Shown here piece by piece: positions 1-12,350 of a DNA stretch of 64,000 nt. The stretch spans positions 3,224,001 through 3,288,000 of the forward strand of contig NC_051139.1 in the NCBI RefSeq assembly GCF_014839805.1, read 5' to 3'. The translations under genes were made by a program, and so were the position numbers. The notes beneath the pieces were generated by a model, which saw only the letters and a program-made list of their open reading frames with translations, searched no databases and had not been told where the DNA came from. Positions within the stretch are counted from its first letter, which is position 1; each line of letters starts with the position of its first letter. This DNA is from Manduca sexta (taxonomy: Eukaryota > Arthropoda > Insecta > Lepidoptera > Sphingidae).

Positions 1-2169
1 TTAACCAAATAAGTCTTATCAATTATTACAATGAATATACGACGGCTTTAAAACATTAATACAGTGAAAATGCTATCCGACCAGATCAGATAATTCAAAT
101 GTATTCCATAAGTTGTACAGAATTTGGGGCATGAATGTAATGGAACTGTTTCTAAATATCTTAAATACAATGATATTGTCACGGCGTGCGCTTATATATT
201 GTTATTAAATATTTATAGTGCAGCAATCACGACCTCATGTTTTATTACTAGGCAGAATACGTAGTTATAGGTTTCATGTTTTGGAAATGGCGTTGGAGAC
301 CTTGATTATCTTGAATTTTTAAACTAAAGTTTTTTTCCTATGTTTCTCATGCCAACTTGCTATGAAACATAATAACTTTTACACCAGCTAAGACATCGCA
401 ATATACTGCAGAAACCGACATAACAAAACTAAATCCGCGACATGAGTCAATGTTCACCACACGCGACGTGCAATTTCGTGTGAATCCACCGATTATATGA
501 CATTAAGCAAAAAAATTCACGCGTTTACCGCTGTTATGAAAGCACAAGTGATTGTTCATTACTTTTGCAGCAAATGCATATTTCGCACCTTCGCATTTAA
601 GATTATTGGTATCGTATTCTTTTAATATAAGCTCACGACTCTGTCCCCAGAAAGATAAGTAAAGGTGCCTTGGATAGTTCTATACTAAAGCTACATTAGC
701 ATATTAACCTTGCAAGAAATTATTTCTTATAAAAAAATCAGGGAAATTGGAGATATGTCGGCAATCAAACTTATAAAACTAATCAAAGTAAGTATTATTT
801 ATAAAAATACTAGCTTTTGATTTTGAGGGATAAAAGTCCCTCTATATATTTTCCCGGGATAGAAAGTAGCCTATACCCTCCCCAGGGTCATTAACTACCT
901 CCATACCAAATTTTATAAAAATTACCTCAGTAGATTATGAGAAAATCGATAACATAGAGACAGAAAAGGGGACTTGGTTTTATAATGTATAAGTTAGTTC
1001 GATTTTCAAAACCACTTTATCCACTTCAATTCTGTATTATTAAATCGATATCAAAACAGTATCGCAAGCAGTTTTAACTCGACGTTGCAAAATGCACCTA
1101 CTCCGTTACACAACAGTGTCACATAGATATATGTTACGTTAAGTTTTTAATCTGTTGTTGGCATTTTGTAAACCTTATAAATGTCGAATTGTTTATTAAT
1201 GATTGCTATTTGGGTTTTGGGTTGTTTTGATGACGCACCTTATAGTGTATACACGAATGACGTTATATGTTAGTGTGCGTAGAGAAAAATCAACGAAAAC
1301 GGAATAGTCCCGTTTATTTATATTTTTATGTTATAAAGTTAAAGATAACTCCTGGTTTTTATAGTTATGTGTTTAAGTCGGTTGTGGGGTTGCACTGAGT
1401 AAAATTGGTTAAAATATTATATATTGATATTTTCACGTGCGTTGTATCACGTCACGGCGCGTCAGCAAACATGTGCGGTTGAGACTGTACACACTATAGG
1501 TTTTGGAAATTGGTGATTTCAGTATATTCGTTCTTTGATTTATATATTTCTCATAGCTCATAGGTAAATATTATAAATTGCATTGTTTTCTGCTTGCAGC
1601 TAATAACTTATATTGTAACTTTTATTATACCCAAGATACAAGCGCGGCTTAGTTTGGGTGCCACTAGTAAATACTGTATGCTTTCTTAGTCTGTTTTTGA
1701 AATGCGTAAATAAATGAAACATAAAATAAATAACCGCTTGAAATAATTAAATTAAGCTTTGAGTTCAACAAAACTACATAATAATAATTTGATTTAATAA
1801 CTTTAATTTCGAATAAAAGAACCTACAAGCAAAAGATTATTTCATTAAAGTACATTTATACAAAGCAGGTTATTATGGTATCTACAGAATCGTTTGTAGT
1901 TACGTACAGAGACCTCCCTTTAACACAGAGAGCGTACCGTCTGTCGCACGCTCTAATTTGACGCACGATTTGCAATAAAACAAAGCATTGCTACACATGA
2001 TGCGTTGACGAAACCTTTAGCAGTGGTGCATGGGAAAACATTTAGGCTGTCAGATGAGATGAACGGTGATGCTTGTATCAAAGACATTGTGTACTTGGTA
2101 AAATTGTTCTTTATTCAGGAAGAGAAAAGAGAGAAAAGAGATCTTCTTTTGAGATTTTACATCATATTT
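1..2169. other. Intergenic, no gene seen
   Basis: AT-rich sequence with one family C repeat; short open frames only, none with recognisable domains. Confidence 0.6.
810..992 (+). repeat. RTE/SINE-like dispersed repeat family C
   Basis: CTAGCTTTTGATTTTGAGGG, then GGATAGAAAGTAGCCTATAC and TATGAGAAAATCGATAACAT, ending GACTTGGTTTTATAATGTAT. Widespread in Lepidoptera. Confidence 0.7.
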
Positions 2170-2470
2170 TTTTTTTATTCATTTGATTGACAAGACGAAC
2201 TTGCCGTTCGCCTGATGGTAAGCGATACGACCGCCCATAAACAGTAGAAACACCGTCCAACACCTTGAATTACCAAATATTGTTTGTTATTCCACTGCTC
2301 TCGCCATTCTGAGACATGGGATGTTAAGTCTCATTATGTCCAGTAATTACTGGCTACAGTGTCCTTCAAACCGGAACACAACAGTGACTACACACTGCTG
2401 CTTGGCGGCAGAAATAGACATTGCGGTGGTACCTACCCAGGCGAACCCTCACATATGAGAGACCACCAGT
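2170..2470 (+). repeat. Dispersed repeat family A, near full length
   Basis: Contains the family phrases CTTGCCGTTCGCCTGATGGT, GAAACACCGTCCAACACCTT, TGTTAAGTCTCATTATGTCC, GGCAGAAATAGACATTGCGG and CTCACATATGAGAGAC. At least seven copies occur in the window on both strands. I recognise it as a common lepidopteran repeat, probably non-autonomous. Confidence 0.85.
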
Positions 2471-2994
2471 GGAATTATGGTCCGTAAACTCCAACAAATA
2501 CTATCATAATATTAATTGATGTGTGGCACAAAGTTATATTTTGTAAATGCATTATATTTTTGCGTATATGATAGTTTTTATTGCGAAAAACTGCACTGTG
2601 AGGCTGTTATGCCTTAAGATTATTTCAGGGAAGGATTTTAAAGTGATAACTGGCGAGCAAATTCAGCATTTTGTACCTTTACATACAACCGCAAATCTTC
2701 ACGAACCCTCACATTCATAAATAGTAGTAAGATTTCGTAAGTCAATAAAAAAGTTTAATTATCCATTTATCGGCATATTTCTGCGTTACATAACTAATGA
2801 AGCAAGATAGCTGGTTTACACGAACCCACTTTAGACTTGTTTGGTTGGACCAGATACGTACGACCTATTTGATCTAGATTTCCGGCAATCAAATGGCTAT
2901 GTAGTAACAGTTTAACTTTACTCAGACACGGATCAATTTAAAATGGAATTTCTAATTGGATTTTGGTGTGGATTCAGGATTTATAAGGATTTAA

Positions 2995-3228
2995 AGTAGT
3001 GTAATTAATCGTGAATTATCGCTTGCTTTTTCGGTAAAGAAAACGTCGTGAGGAAACCGCAATACTTGAGAAGTTATCTTTAAGAATTTTGAGGGCGTGT
3101 GAAGTCTACCAATCCGTACTAGGCTAGCGTGGTGGACTAAGTCCCAATCCCTCTCAGTAATAGAAGAGGCCCGTGCCCAGCTGTGGGACAGTATATAAAA
3201 CATGGCTGATATTATTATTATTTATAAT
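2995..3228 (+). repeat. Non-LTR retrotransposon 3' end, family D
   Basis: AACGTCGTGAGGAAACCGCA, GTGTGAAGTCTACCAATCCG, AGCGTGGTGGACTAAGTCCC, ending in a (TAT) tail. Same as at 21.2 and 47.7 kb. Confidence 0.75.
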
Positions 3229-3244
3229 TAATCCACTCGTTGAT

Positions 3245-3325
3245 GTGTAAAGTAAAAGGTTCTAGTGATGTGGGCTAAAGACCGTGAAATTCTGAGTTCG
3301 ACTCCTAAGAGGGTAATTTTTTAAA
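3245..3325 (+). repeat. tRNA-like SINE head fragment
   Basis: GTGATGTGGGCTAAAGACCG and a B-box-like GAGTTCGACTCC before a T-rich run. It cannot fold as a full tRNA; a SINE relic fits better. Confidence 0.4.
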
Positions 3326-3484
3326 TTTGGTTTTGATTGCAACGATTTTTATCAGCAACAGACTATATGGACAGAACTACGAGCAACGCATAATTATATT
3401 ATACAAATTGAACGATACGCACACAATTTAATTTATAATATTATCTTAATAATGATTTTTATATTTACGCGAATAATTATAACA

Positions 3485-3530
3485 CAAAAAGTCTGCGTAG
3501 TCTTCGAAACGTCGGGAGAATATTCATACA
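3485..3530 (-). repeat. Dispersed repeat fragment, family I
   Basis: Inverse of CTCCCGACGTTTCGAAGACT, a phrase widespread in lepidopteran genomes; the plus-strand copy is at 11.4 kb. Confidence 0.5.
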
Positions 3531-3845
3531 ATTATTTTATTTCAATTACCTTAATACTAAGTATTTATATCTGAAATTTAATCGCTAATAAAAAATAAAC
3601 GTTCTGGTAAATCCAAAATCTTAAACCAATTGGCAACAGGCAATCTCACAATTCGCTTAATGGTGAAATAAAGCGTGCAGAAAAAAAGATGACTGTTTTA
3701 TGCATTGATAGAAAGCACGGAGGCTAAGACAAAGAGATGCAGTGGACCATGAAATGTGGCCGTCGGTAACATCTTGCGATACCGTTGAGGAAAAAAATAG
3801 CCTCGACTCTCCAGCAGTCAATTTAGCTGAATTAAAAAAATATCT

Positions 3846-4130
3846 TCTATATATATAAAAATTAATCCCTATTTTCCTTAGTCACGCCATTACGCGTGAA
3901 CGGCTCGAACGATTTCACTATTTTTTTTTTTGCTGTTTGTTATTGTCAGGAGAAGGTTCTTATGAAAGAAAAAAATCAAAAAATTGCGCGGAAAATTAGA
4001 AAATTTAAGAAAACTTAACGACGACATTAATTTTATATACTGTCAGTGGTTTGAAATAACTGTCAGCGATCGACAAAATGCGCGCGTGCATACATAGTTA
4101 AGACAAGACAACGTCTGTCGGGTCAGCTAG
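3846..4130 (+). mobile_element. Non-autonomous Helitron-like element
   Basis: Starts TCTATATATATAAAAATTAA and ends CTGTCGGGTCAGCTAG followed by T. This matches the TC...CTAG termini of lepidopteran Helitrons as I recall them. It has no TIR and no coding sequence. A similar internal phrase 'GTGAACGGCTCGAACGATTT' is typical of the family. Confidence 0.55.
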
Positions 4131-4796
4131 TATACTAATATTATAAAGATGAAGAGTTTAAATGCGCCAAGCTCAGGAATTATTGAACCGATTTTGATCT
4201 TCACTAATAATAAGTTACACTACTCCTCAGTGTAATAGGGTACTATTTATCCCAGAAAAACTCAAGGAAAATTTTTTTCATACAGACGGATCCGCAAGCA
4301 AATGCTTTGCCTGTATAGCCGTGAATTAATTCTTACATTCACTACCTGACTTTCTTTATACAAGCACATCAGTAATCGCCCTTTAGCTGATGGTAATAGA
4401 AGTAGACAGATAGAATGCCAAATAGATAGACATCCTTCTCATCTCTTACTAATAATTTAAAGCAAGTTTGGAAAGTTGTTTGGAGGTTTGGATGTAAGTA
4501 AACCAGTGAACGGGCTTGGATGAGGTTTGATAGTCAGATTTTATCCTGGTAATACAGGAAGATAAGCTGGCAACCCGTCGTCCCTTGTTTTACAGTCCAA
4601 TCTTCTCTACTCTGCGGAGTACGGAAGCTCTCAACAATAACATTAACGCAATATTGTATATTCTGTTATGTTGTTTTACGGCTTACTCTCGAAGTTAAAA
4701 GGCTAAAGAACATTGTATTGTATTGCTACAAGATACAGTATAATTTTTAATAATTTATAATTTGCATGTTGTCCGTCTACTTGTAGACAAATATGC

Positions 4797-4920
4797 CAAA
4801 TGAATATGCTACTGACAAATATGCGGTCTATATATTTTCTAAAAATAATTAGAATTTTCACATAAATCATGAAAGAGAAGCCGGCTGGAATCGGATTATA
4901 TGGACCCTTCGCCACTGAAA
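4797..4920 (-). mobile_element. hAT-like MITE (family E), truncated
   Basis: GAAGCCGGCTGGAATCGGAT, then TATGGACCCTTCGCCACTG. Overlapping open frames here are shadows of this repeat. Confidence 0.6.
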
Positions 4921-5318
4921 CACTCTTCATATTTTTAGCAATAGTAAGTGGTAATTTAGTCGCTATTCTCCATCAATATAGCTCAATTCGCTGTTTTGAT
5001 AAAACAAGTTGCCAGCACCGAAGCAATCGAACGCATGATTGCGCCGCGGATCCAACCGATCGCAGGATGTCGCTAAAATGCAATACAGCAGATAAATCTC
5101 CGATCGAAAATATCGTGTGAACGTCTAGTTGCGATAACATTTTTAATTTATTTCTCTATTGCAACAAAAAAACTAAAACTAAATATCGATGATATCATAC
5201 GAAGATATACAGATATATAAGTTCACATAACCTCATCCACCGCTCATTATTTTGTTATTTTTGAATAGTTTTATTATTAGTCTTAGGTCTTTCATTGACT
5301 ATTTCATAATTATAATTG

Positions 5319-5580
5319 ACTAGCTTTTGAACGCGGCTTCGGCCGCGTGAAGGAGTTTTCTGGGATAAATTTATTCCGACTTACTTGATATGTCTCGTTA
5401 TAATGTTATATTATGACCAAATTACACAAAAGCATTATAAATTGTAGCCTATGTGTTATTCTGATGAATAACCAATATTACTGTAAAGTTCCATCCAAAT
5501 CCGTTCAGTAGTTTTTTCGTGAAAGAGGAACAAACATACATCCATCCTCACAAACTTTCGCATTTATAATATTGTAGGAC
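5319..5580 (+). repeat. RTE/SINE-like dispersed repeat family C
   Basis: Starts CTAGCTTTTGAACGCGGCTT with the typical 'GCGGCTTCGGCCGCG' and ends CAAACTTTCGCATTTATAAT. Confidence 0.75.
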
Positions 5581-6125
5581 TTGTATGAACAGTAGGTATG
5601 TCTTAACTTCAATTAATGAGTTTATAACTTGAACTGTTCTTACATAACACACCTAATTTAATTCCCACAGATTATAAATATTACAAATATTCACTCAAAA
5701 CGTCCCGACATTTTTCCCTCCAAAAGTGCCAGCAACTAGTTATTGCATCAGTATAGACGCATACCCGGCATATCGTTACCCAATACGGCCCGGTGTCTTT
5801 CTGTCCATGTTTCGCTTGCAATTACAATGACGCAACGTACTGATACACACATTAAATAATTGCCCTACACGTTATGCATTGGACCAAGGCTTTTTTCGGA
5901 ATGCGGGCCGGTTGTAGCTGAATTAGCGCTGAACGTGTTACTGCGAGTCGCGTGGTCTTGTCTTGTGTGGTAAAATAATCAAATTTTTCTAGCTAACACT
6001 GAGCATCTGAAATTCAGATTCTGAATATCTTGTTCTCTATGTCTGCAATCGTCAAGATAAACCCTGTGTAAAGAGCAATACATACACTTTGTCGTGAAAA
6101 TACCACAATAGTACATTATACGTAC

Positions 6126-6320
6126 TAGGTTTTGCTCGCGGCTTCTGCATGAAAATTTTTTTTGGTATAAAAATCCCGCTTTATATTTTCTCAAGATAAA
6201 ATAGAGACTATATTTTAAGTTAGACCTGTATCAATACATTGGTGAAAACTGCATTCAATTCAATGCAGTTTTTTTTGCTTAATCCGTGTACAAACAGACA
6301 GAGAGACAGAAAAAAATCTA
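6126..6320 (+). repeat. Diverged family C repeat
   Basis: TAGGTTTTGCTCGCGGCTTC, then TAAAAATCCCGCTTTATATT and a run of ACAGACAGAGAGACAG. Confidence 0.6.
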
Positions 6321-6374
6321 AAAAACATTGTTTTGGCTTCTGTTACTTGAATAGATACTCCCCAGTCCCCATAT

Positions 6375-6672
6375 TATTTTATTGCTTTGAATGATGAGAC
6401 GAACTTGTCTTTCGCCTGATGGTAAGCGATACGACGGCCCATAAACAGTAGAAACTGCATCCAACACCTTAAATTACAAAGTGTTGTTTGGTAAGTATTC
6501 CACTGCGCTCGTCATCCTGAGACATGAGATGTTAAGTCTCATTATGTCCAGTAGTTACAGGCTACAATTTTCTTCAAACTGGAACACAACGTGACTATAC
6601 ACTGCTGCTTGGCAGCCGAAATAGGCATTGCGGTACTCAGGAGGACTCACACATATGAGAGACCTACCTCCA
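6375..6672 (+). repeat. Dispersed repeat family A
   Basis: Nearly full-length copy starting in a T-rich run (TTTTATTGCTTTGAATGATG) and ending CATATGAGAGACCTACCTCC. It abuts a family C copy on its right. Confidence 0.85.
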
Positions 6673-6676
6673 ATTT

Positions 6677-6885
6677 ATCGCGTGAAGGAGTTTTTCGGGA
6701 TAAAAATCCCACTATTTATTTTTCCTGGATAGAAAGTAGCCTAAAACCTTCCCAGAGTCCTAAAGATGGTCTTAAACTATCTTCACAGCTAATTTCATAA
6801 AAATCTGTTCAGTAGATTTTGAGAAAATCGATAACATACAGACAGACAGAAAAAGGGACTTTGTTTTATATATATGTATAGATTA
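6677..6885 (+). repeat. Family C repeat, 5' truncated
   Basis: ATCGCGTGAAGGAGTTTTTC, GGATAGAAAGTAGCCTAAAA, GATTTTGAGAAAATCGATAA, ending TTTTATATATATGTA. It starts right where a family A copy ends. Confidence 0.7.
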
Positions 6886-7919
6886 CATATACTGTATTCG
6901 GCCGCCGCGTTCCCACTACTGTTTACATTAATATTTCTTAATCAATTGTACAAGAAAATAAGCGTTTGACCTTTTGTAAATATAAACATGTCTCAACACA
7001 GCGTCGATTCCAGCACCCATTGTCGCGCGTGAAACTCAATAAAAACACTTCTTTTGTTCGACAAACACACATTACATAGGGTTATTATGATATGTTCTTG
7101 TCTATTGAAGGCAATCTAGGTGTGTTGATTTGTAGTGAGAACGTATATACAGATTGGGGTTACAATGATGTCTGCCGGCATGATTTTGTTACGTTAATTG
7201 TCCGGAAATTGCGAATGTAATAGAATAGAACATGACTATTCCGAGCGATATAAAAAATCATCGCGTACATTCCATTAAGTCAGCGAGGATTTAAAAATGG
7301 AATTTAATTATTTTTTTCCTTATTCGAAAAAAAAAGGAGGTTCTTGTTCGAATAAGTAAAACTGCAAGCTAGTAATTCCAAAATTTTCCAACTATAGAAT
7401 TACGTAACTTTGTACTTTTTTTACATAATATTCTTATGGTATAAATTACAATTAAAAAAGGGCATCAATACAAATAAAAAAAATTAACACACTTATTACG
7501 TCGAGAAACAGTCACGCGTACACACAAACGCACAAGCATGCACAGAATCTTTATTAGTTTTGTATGTTAATCTACCGTGTTTATTACTATTTAAATCAAA
7601 TTAGAAATCATAAATGTTTTTATCATGTAATCTTTATATTTGTCAAGAATATTTAAAAGAATGACAGAATGAGATCGTAACGAAATTATTTGGGTAATAA
7701 GAGAGTGAAGAATTTCAATAAAATATTTTGCGTCTGACGTAAAAGTCTTGAAGTTCGGTGTTATGTATAAAAATTGTTATTTTATGTTATATTTTCCAAA
7801 ATTCTATTTGGGTTTTAATAGAAATAAATGATGCAACAGTTTGGTTATCTACCTTGCAGTTATACAGGGTCAATTTGAGATTATGTTAATAAATAAAACC
7901 ACGTACTCGTCTTAACCTC

Positions 7920-8095
7920 TGCTAACATTGTGCCAAAAGTCATCCATGAATAACGAATATTTTCACCAAAATCCCAGTTTTACTTTATTATTTTGTAGTT
8001 TTGTGCGAATATAGCGTGTGCGTGAGTATATTTCCGACTGAAAGTGTGATGTTGCCGCTTCGACGAATTATCTTAGAGTGGTAGAAGTGGCATTG
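7920..8095 (+). repeat. Paired dispersed repeat, family G
   Basis: CATCCATGAATAACGAATAT, CCCAGTTTTACTTTATTATT and TATTTCCGACTGAAAGTGTG; diverged second copy at 45.0 kb in the same orientation. Confidence 0.7.
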
Positions 8096-9394
8096 GAACA
8101 TGTAAAATTAAAAATAGTTTTTATTGATATCTATTTTATTCGAAACTTTTGTATTTTACATCTAAGTTTCGCAGAACTTACAGTCAAGTTTTTAAGAAAA
8201 TAAGTATGGGGTTTCATTGTGAAACGCAATGCCAAAATGATTCTCTATAACACTTATACTAAGTACCTTTAAACGTATAGTAATACCATTAAGAACTTTA
8301 AATTATAGAATAATACTTTAATGTATTAGATTTTAAGTCAAAATGTCAATGACTACAACTTCCTTTAAATCAAAACAAGATAGCATACTCCTTCCACACC
8401 GCTGTTTAATAGCAAAAAACCTCTAAATTCCTGAGTAACGTCAAACAGATCTTTAGTTATTTAAAATGTGAACCGAGTAAAAGGCAAGAAAATTTAAAAT
8501 ATTTAAGTTTTTACGATTTTCCGCGTACAGTAATACGACATACTTTCCCAAACGTTTGAAACGGCCGCGTGTGGACGGTTTCAATGTACGCGATTATCAA
8601 TATTAGCCTACATTTCAGTGCCACAGTGGTGTGTGAACAAGTGCTTCGAATACATAACTTATTAAAGTGTTGAGATTATGACGGATGTGTAAATTCTATG
8701 ATATTTGTAAATAATTTCATTTCATAGTGAGAAATAATTTATAAAAAAAATTGGTTCCTTTCGATAGATAAAAATGTACATCTAGTTTCTTGCGTCAATG
8801 CAGAAATAATTAAGAGATATTTTTTAGCCAATTTATGGCATTTGATAGCAAAATCTGCTTCAGCACCGATTTGATTTGCATTCTTGATCTTTGATAATAA
8901 ATACATCTTCTCTCGATGATTGAGGAATCATGAGAGCTCGTAATATCAATTTAATAAGTTTCTGTACAATAATTTAACCACCAGTCTATATATTCCAGTA
9001 GTTACTTGTCACTCGATGTCGTAAGCAATGTAGCCTGTGATAATTCATTCAGATTTCGTAGCTTGTTACTCGATTTAGTCAAGACGCCGCGCCATCCACA
9101 CCACACATGTAGAATTAATTTAAATCCAAATATCACGGGGTCTTCGAACTTCTCGTGTGAAATAACATACATGCATTCATAACCTCCGTATATCTGAAGG
9201 TTTAAGGAGAAAAGCAACTCATGCATTTAAGTTCAGCTTCAGTTCATTGGTAGGACATGAAGCGATACATACTGCATAAAGGCCAATATCGTGGAACTTA
9301 TCCGTCTTTCGACATTAATCTTTACACGACTTTGGTTAATTTTGCATTTTAATGACCTAGTATCCGCCTTGAAGTTAGCGATCCAACATAAACA

Positions 9395-9730
9395 ATAGCA
9401 ATATCATGTAAAACTTTGAACTACAAAGTACTGCGGTACTCCACCGTACTAAAGGTGTTTAAATCCATAGTGGTTCAAGTGTGTCACGCTCAGGATCAGC
9501 CTGTGTATATCCGGTTACAACAGGCATAATTGTGTCGACTGTTTAGGGGTAATCTCCTCTCGTCAGGCGGCATTCTATTTGACCACACTCTACATACCAT
9601 CAGGCATAGTGGACTTTGCCGGGCACATTAAAAAAAACTGCGTTTGTTACTTGTTGCGATTGTTACGCTTGTTGAGACATGCATGTTTAGTCTTATAATG
9701 CCCAGCAATTATGATTATTGTTTACCAAAC
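9395..9730 (+). repeat. Mosaic of repeat families B and A
   Basis: Family B phrases (CAGGCATAATTGTGTCGACT, GACCACACTCTACATACCATCA) are flanked by diverged family A pieces. Strongly decayed. Confidence 0.6.
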
Positions 9731-10190
9731 TTTAGGCTCGAACCGACAAATTCACCGTCTTCGCAGCATAGAAAGGCTACTAATGGCCCAATAAGATAAT
9801 TTGAAGATAATACATATTATCTTGTCAAGAAGTGTCTCCATTTTGGGTAGAAAATATTGTTCTCAGACTCTGTGTATAAGTACTGTATATTGTCATAGCA
9901 ATTTACAGTTACGTAAGGTACAAAGTGAGTGCAATTTTCGAAATTCTATTACATAGGGTTGGAAAGTGATGTGTAGAAAGCGAAACTGATGCAACAGCGC
10001 ATCCGACGAGACATCCAGTGTCCACAATATCTCAACAATTATTATAATCAGTGTGAATTGAAAGTACTGCAGTTTGTATAGAACTTAGAATTGGTAGAAC
10101 AGTCGCGAAGTAATCAGAGGGGCTTCGGAATCTTCGATTAATGACGAGAGTTTGATTCGACTGAGGCTTTGGCACTAAGCCCTTAATCAA

Positions 10191-10285
10191 TGTACAATCA
10201 GCTGCAAAAATATCTGAACAAATTTAAAATCTTAAATCGCCTTTGAACTTTTGTGTTCGTATCTACAATTGTTCGTTCGATAATC
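10191..10285 (+). repeat. Short dispersed repeat, family H
   Basis: TGTACAATCAGCTGCAAAAA, then AACTTTTGTGTTCGTATCTA. Relatives at 15458-15540 and 58455-58540 share the same order of motifs. Possibly MITE ends. Confidence 0.45.
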
Positions 10286-11394
10286 GATGTCTATAAACTT
10301 AACAAAGTTTGCTATGTTTTAGATTTTTAAAAAATCGAAAATAGTTTATGTGTAGAACAGCCATTTTACGCATTAAATAGAACAAATGAAGTTATATCTT
10401 TGGTCTACCAGGTTAACAGTGGCACAATTTGATAAAGGGCGCGTACCTAGGTGTTTAGTAGATATTTATAATTACTTATTTATTCTAGCGGGTATTCTAC
10501 ATCCATCTGACAACATAGATATTAAACAGACATTCACACCTTTTAACCCCGAAGATATAGGTAGAGGAGTAACTAGTGCTTCCACTGGTCTCGTGATGTG
10601 ATAGTGAGCAAGCCTATCGCCATTAAATTCTATTAATTTATTTTATTTAAACTTTTTTTTGTACATCAAAACCGTAAAGAAAAATAAATATACAACAGAA
10701 ATGATAAAATAATAGGAAGTACAAATGGCAGTCTTCTCGCTATCGGCGATTTCTTCCAGACCTTTGGATGGATTTCAAATAACTAGGAACGAAACGAGCG
10801 GGCGGCCATAATTTAAGTAATAAAAAGATTTGGAAAACCGATTTACTAAAGTACCTGTATTAAGTACCTGTTAATAATTATAATATAAAATTAAATTACT
10901 TCCTCCCGAAAGCCTAGGTAGTCAAAAAATATCATAGGCCCACTTCGGTTTCGTTCACAATGTTTTGTAAAAATATTTATCGTAATTCTTAATTAATAAC
11001 TTCCAAATTATTACTTGATAGTAAGTACCAATCACTGGTCAATTAATTACTTTTGGCAAAATGATGTAAGCTCTCTTATTTCAGCATAAAATTATTATTA
11101 TTCTGTTACAAATATTGTGCAATAACGTGGTGTATTTTAATGTAAACAAATTCATAATGGCGGTAGTTCTAATTTGAATAAAATTCAAGGCAAATTGTAT
11201 CAACAGACAAAACTAACGCCTACTCACAAATTACAACCAATGCAGGCCTCGAGTCCTGATACCTACATACTGACATTCGAAAACAGGACAATCACTATCG
11301 AATCCAGACAATATTTCTTTGGATCTATAATTAAATTATTAAACAAAATGAAATAAAACTATGTACAAATTTTATCGCGCTTATTTATATTGTT

Positions 11395-11440
11395 ATTTTC
11401 TCCCGACGTTTCGAAGACTGCAACCTTCATGGTGTTTTTT
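11395..11440 (+). repeat. Dispersed repeat fragment, family I
   Basis: TTTTCTCCCGACGTTTCGAA, then GACTGCAACCTTCATGG. Confidence 0.55.
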
Positions 11441-11983
11441 TTTTGATAGTCAGTAATAGTTTTATTTGAATGTCTAATATTCGCGTAAAGATAACTAATG
11501 ATTAAACGAAGTTTACAAAAAATATACAACTAACATTATTTGTTTAAACGAGGTTAATTTCCTACATACCTATATGTTATGAAAAGACTGACAAAAGGTC
11601 GCATACAAATCAGCAGCAGGCTTGCAAGGAAGAAGAATCACGGATGCGTGCGGTTCTAACATCCAAACAGTGCGGTTACGGCACTGCAGTCTTGTGTTTT
11701 CTTTTCAGAACCTACACATTCTATTTTTAATTTTATGAACACTTAAAACAATGAATATAATGAAGAGAAATTATAATTTAATTGTGATTTCGAAGTCGAA
11801 ATTTTTGGATAGTTTTTTCGTCTTGACCGTGGAGAAGGGGTGATTTGATGTAATTTTAGACGCTGTAGACCTTAAAGCTTTATAGAGTAACAATTGCAGG
11901 TTAGAAAGTCAACGCACCAACAATTCTACAAGATCAAAGCGACCGAATCAAAGGTACAGCATTTGCGAAACCGCAAACCAAAC

Positions 11984-12350
11984 TCACCTGGGCCGAGTGC
12001 GCTCGTCCACCAACAAAACACACGAAGCACGACAAATAATCCAATGAAACAACACAGCACACACTTTACATAAAAATTTTCGTAATAAACAGTCGGTTGT
12101 CACAAATACGCGGTGTTGTGATCGCGTGGTCGCGCGTCTTCGGTGCGCAAGCGCATGCGATACACACGTCTCGATCGGCCGGTCTCCCGCCCCGTTATGT
12201 TGGCACTTGGCTGTTGCGCTCAACCGGCGCACCGTGGAAAGCGGTCGCGATTGCCGCTCAAAGAGTTGCTAATATTCAATGGATTGGAGGTAAAACTAAC
12301 GTTTTGTCGACAAATACGCGTGTCCCGGGCAATAAATCTTGATATTATTG
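11984..12350 (-). promoter_or_regulatory. CpG-rich patch with splice donor: possible leftward first exon or promoter
   Basis: A sharp CpG-rich island in AT-rich DNA. On the minus strand GGCCCAG is followed by GTGAGT (around 11983-11995), a perfect donor; no ATG frame leads into it, which would fit a non-coding first exon. GCGCATGCG near 12.152 kb resembles an NRF1 site. Open frames on both strands are composition shadows. No downstream exon was found in 0-12 kb. Confidence 0.3.

Larger units (their letters stand above)
7000..11980. other. Intergenic, no gene seen
   Basis: AT-rich; holds repeat families G, B/A mosaic, H and I. Open frames of 60-74 codons lack domain motifs and codon bias. Confidence 0.55.

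Noticed and set aside
3250..3320. Possible tRNA gene
   Set aside because: Only the B-box region resembles a tRNA; acceptor and anticodon stems do not pair, so a SINE relic is more likely.
4869..5120. 83-codon plus-strand open frame
   Set aside because: Its beginning is the end of a hAT-like MITE (family E); the rest has no motif.
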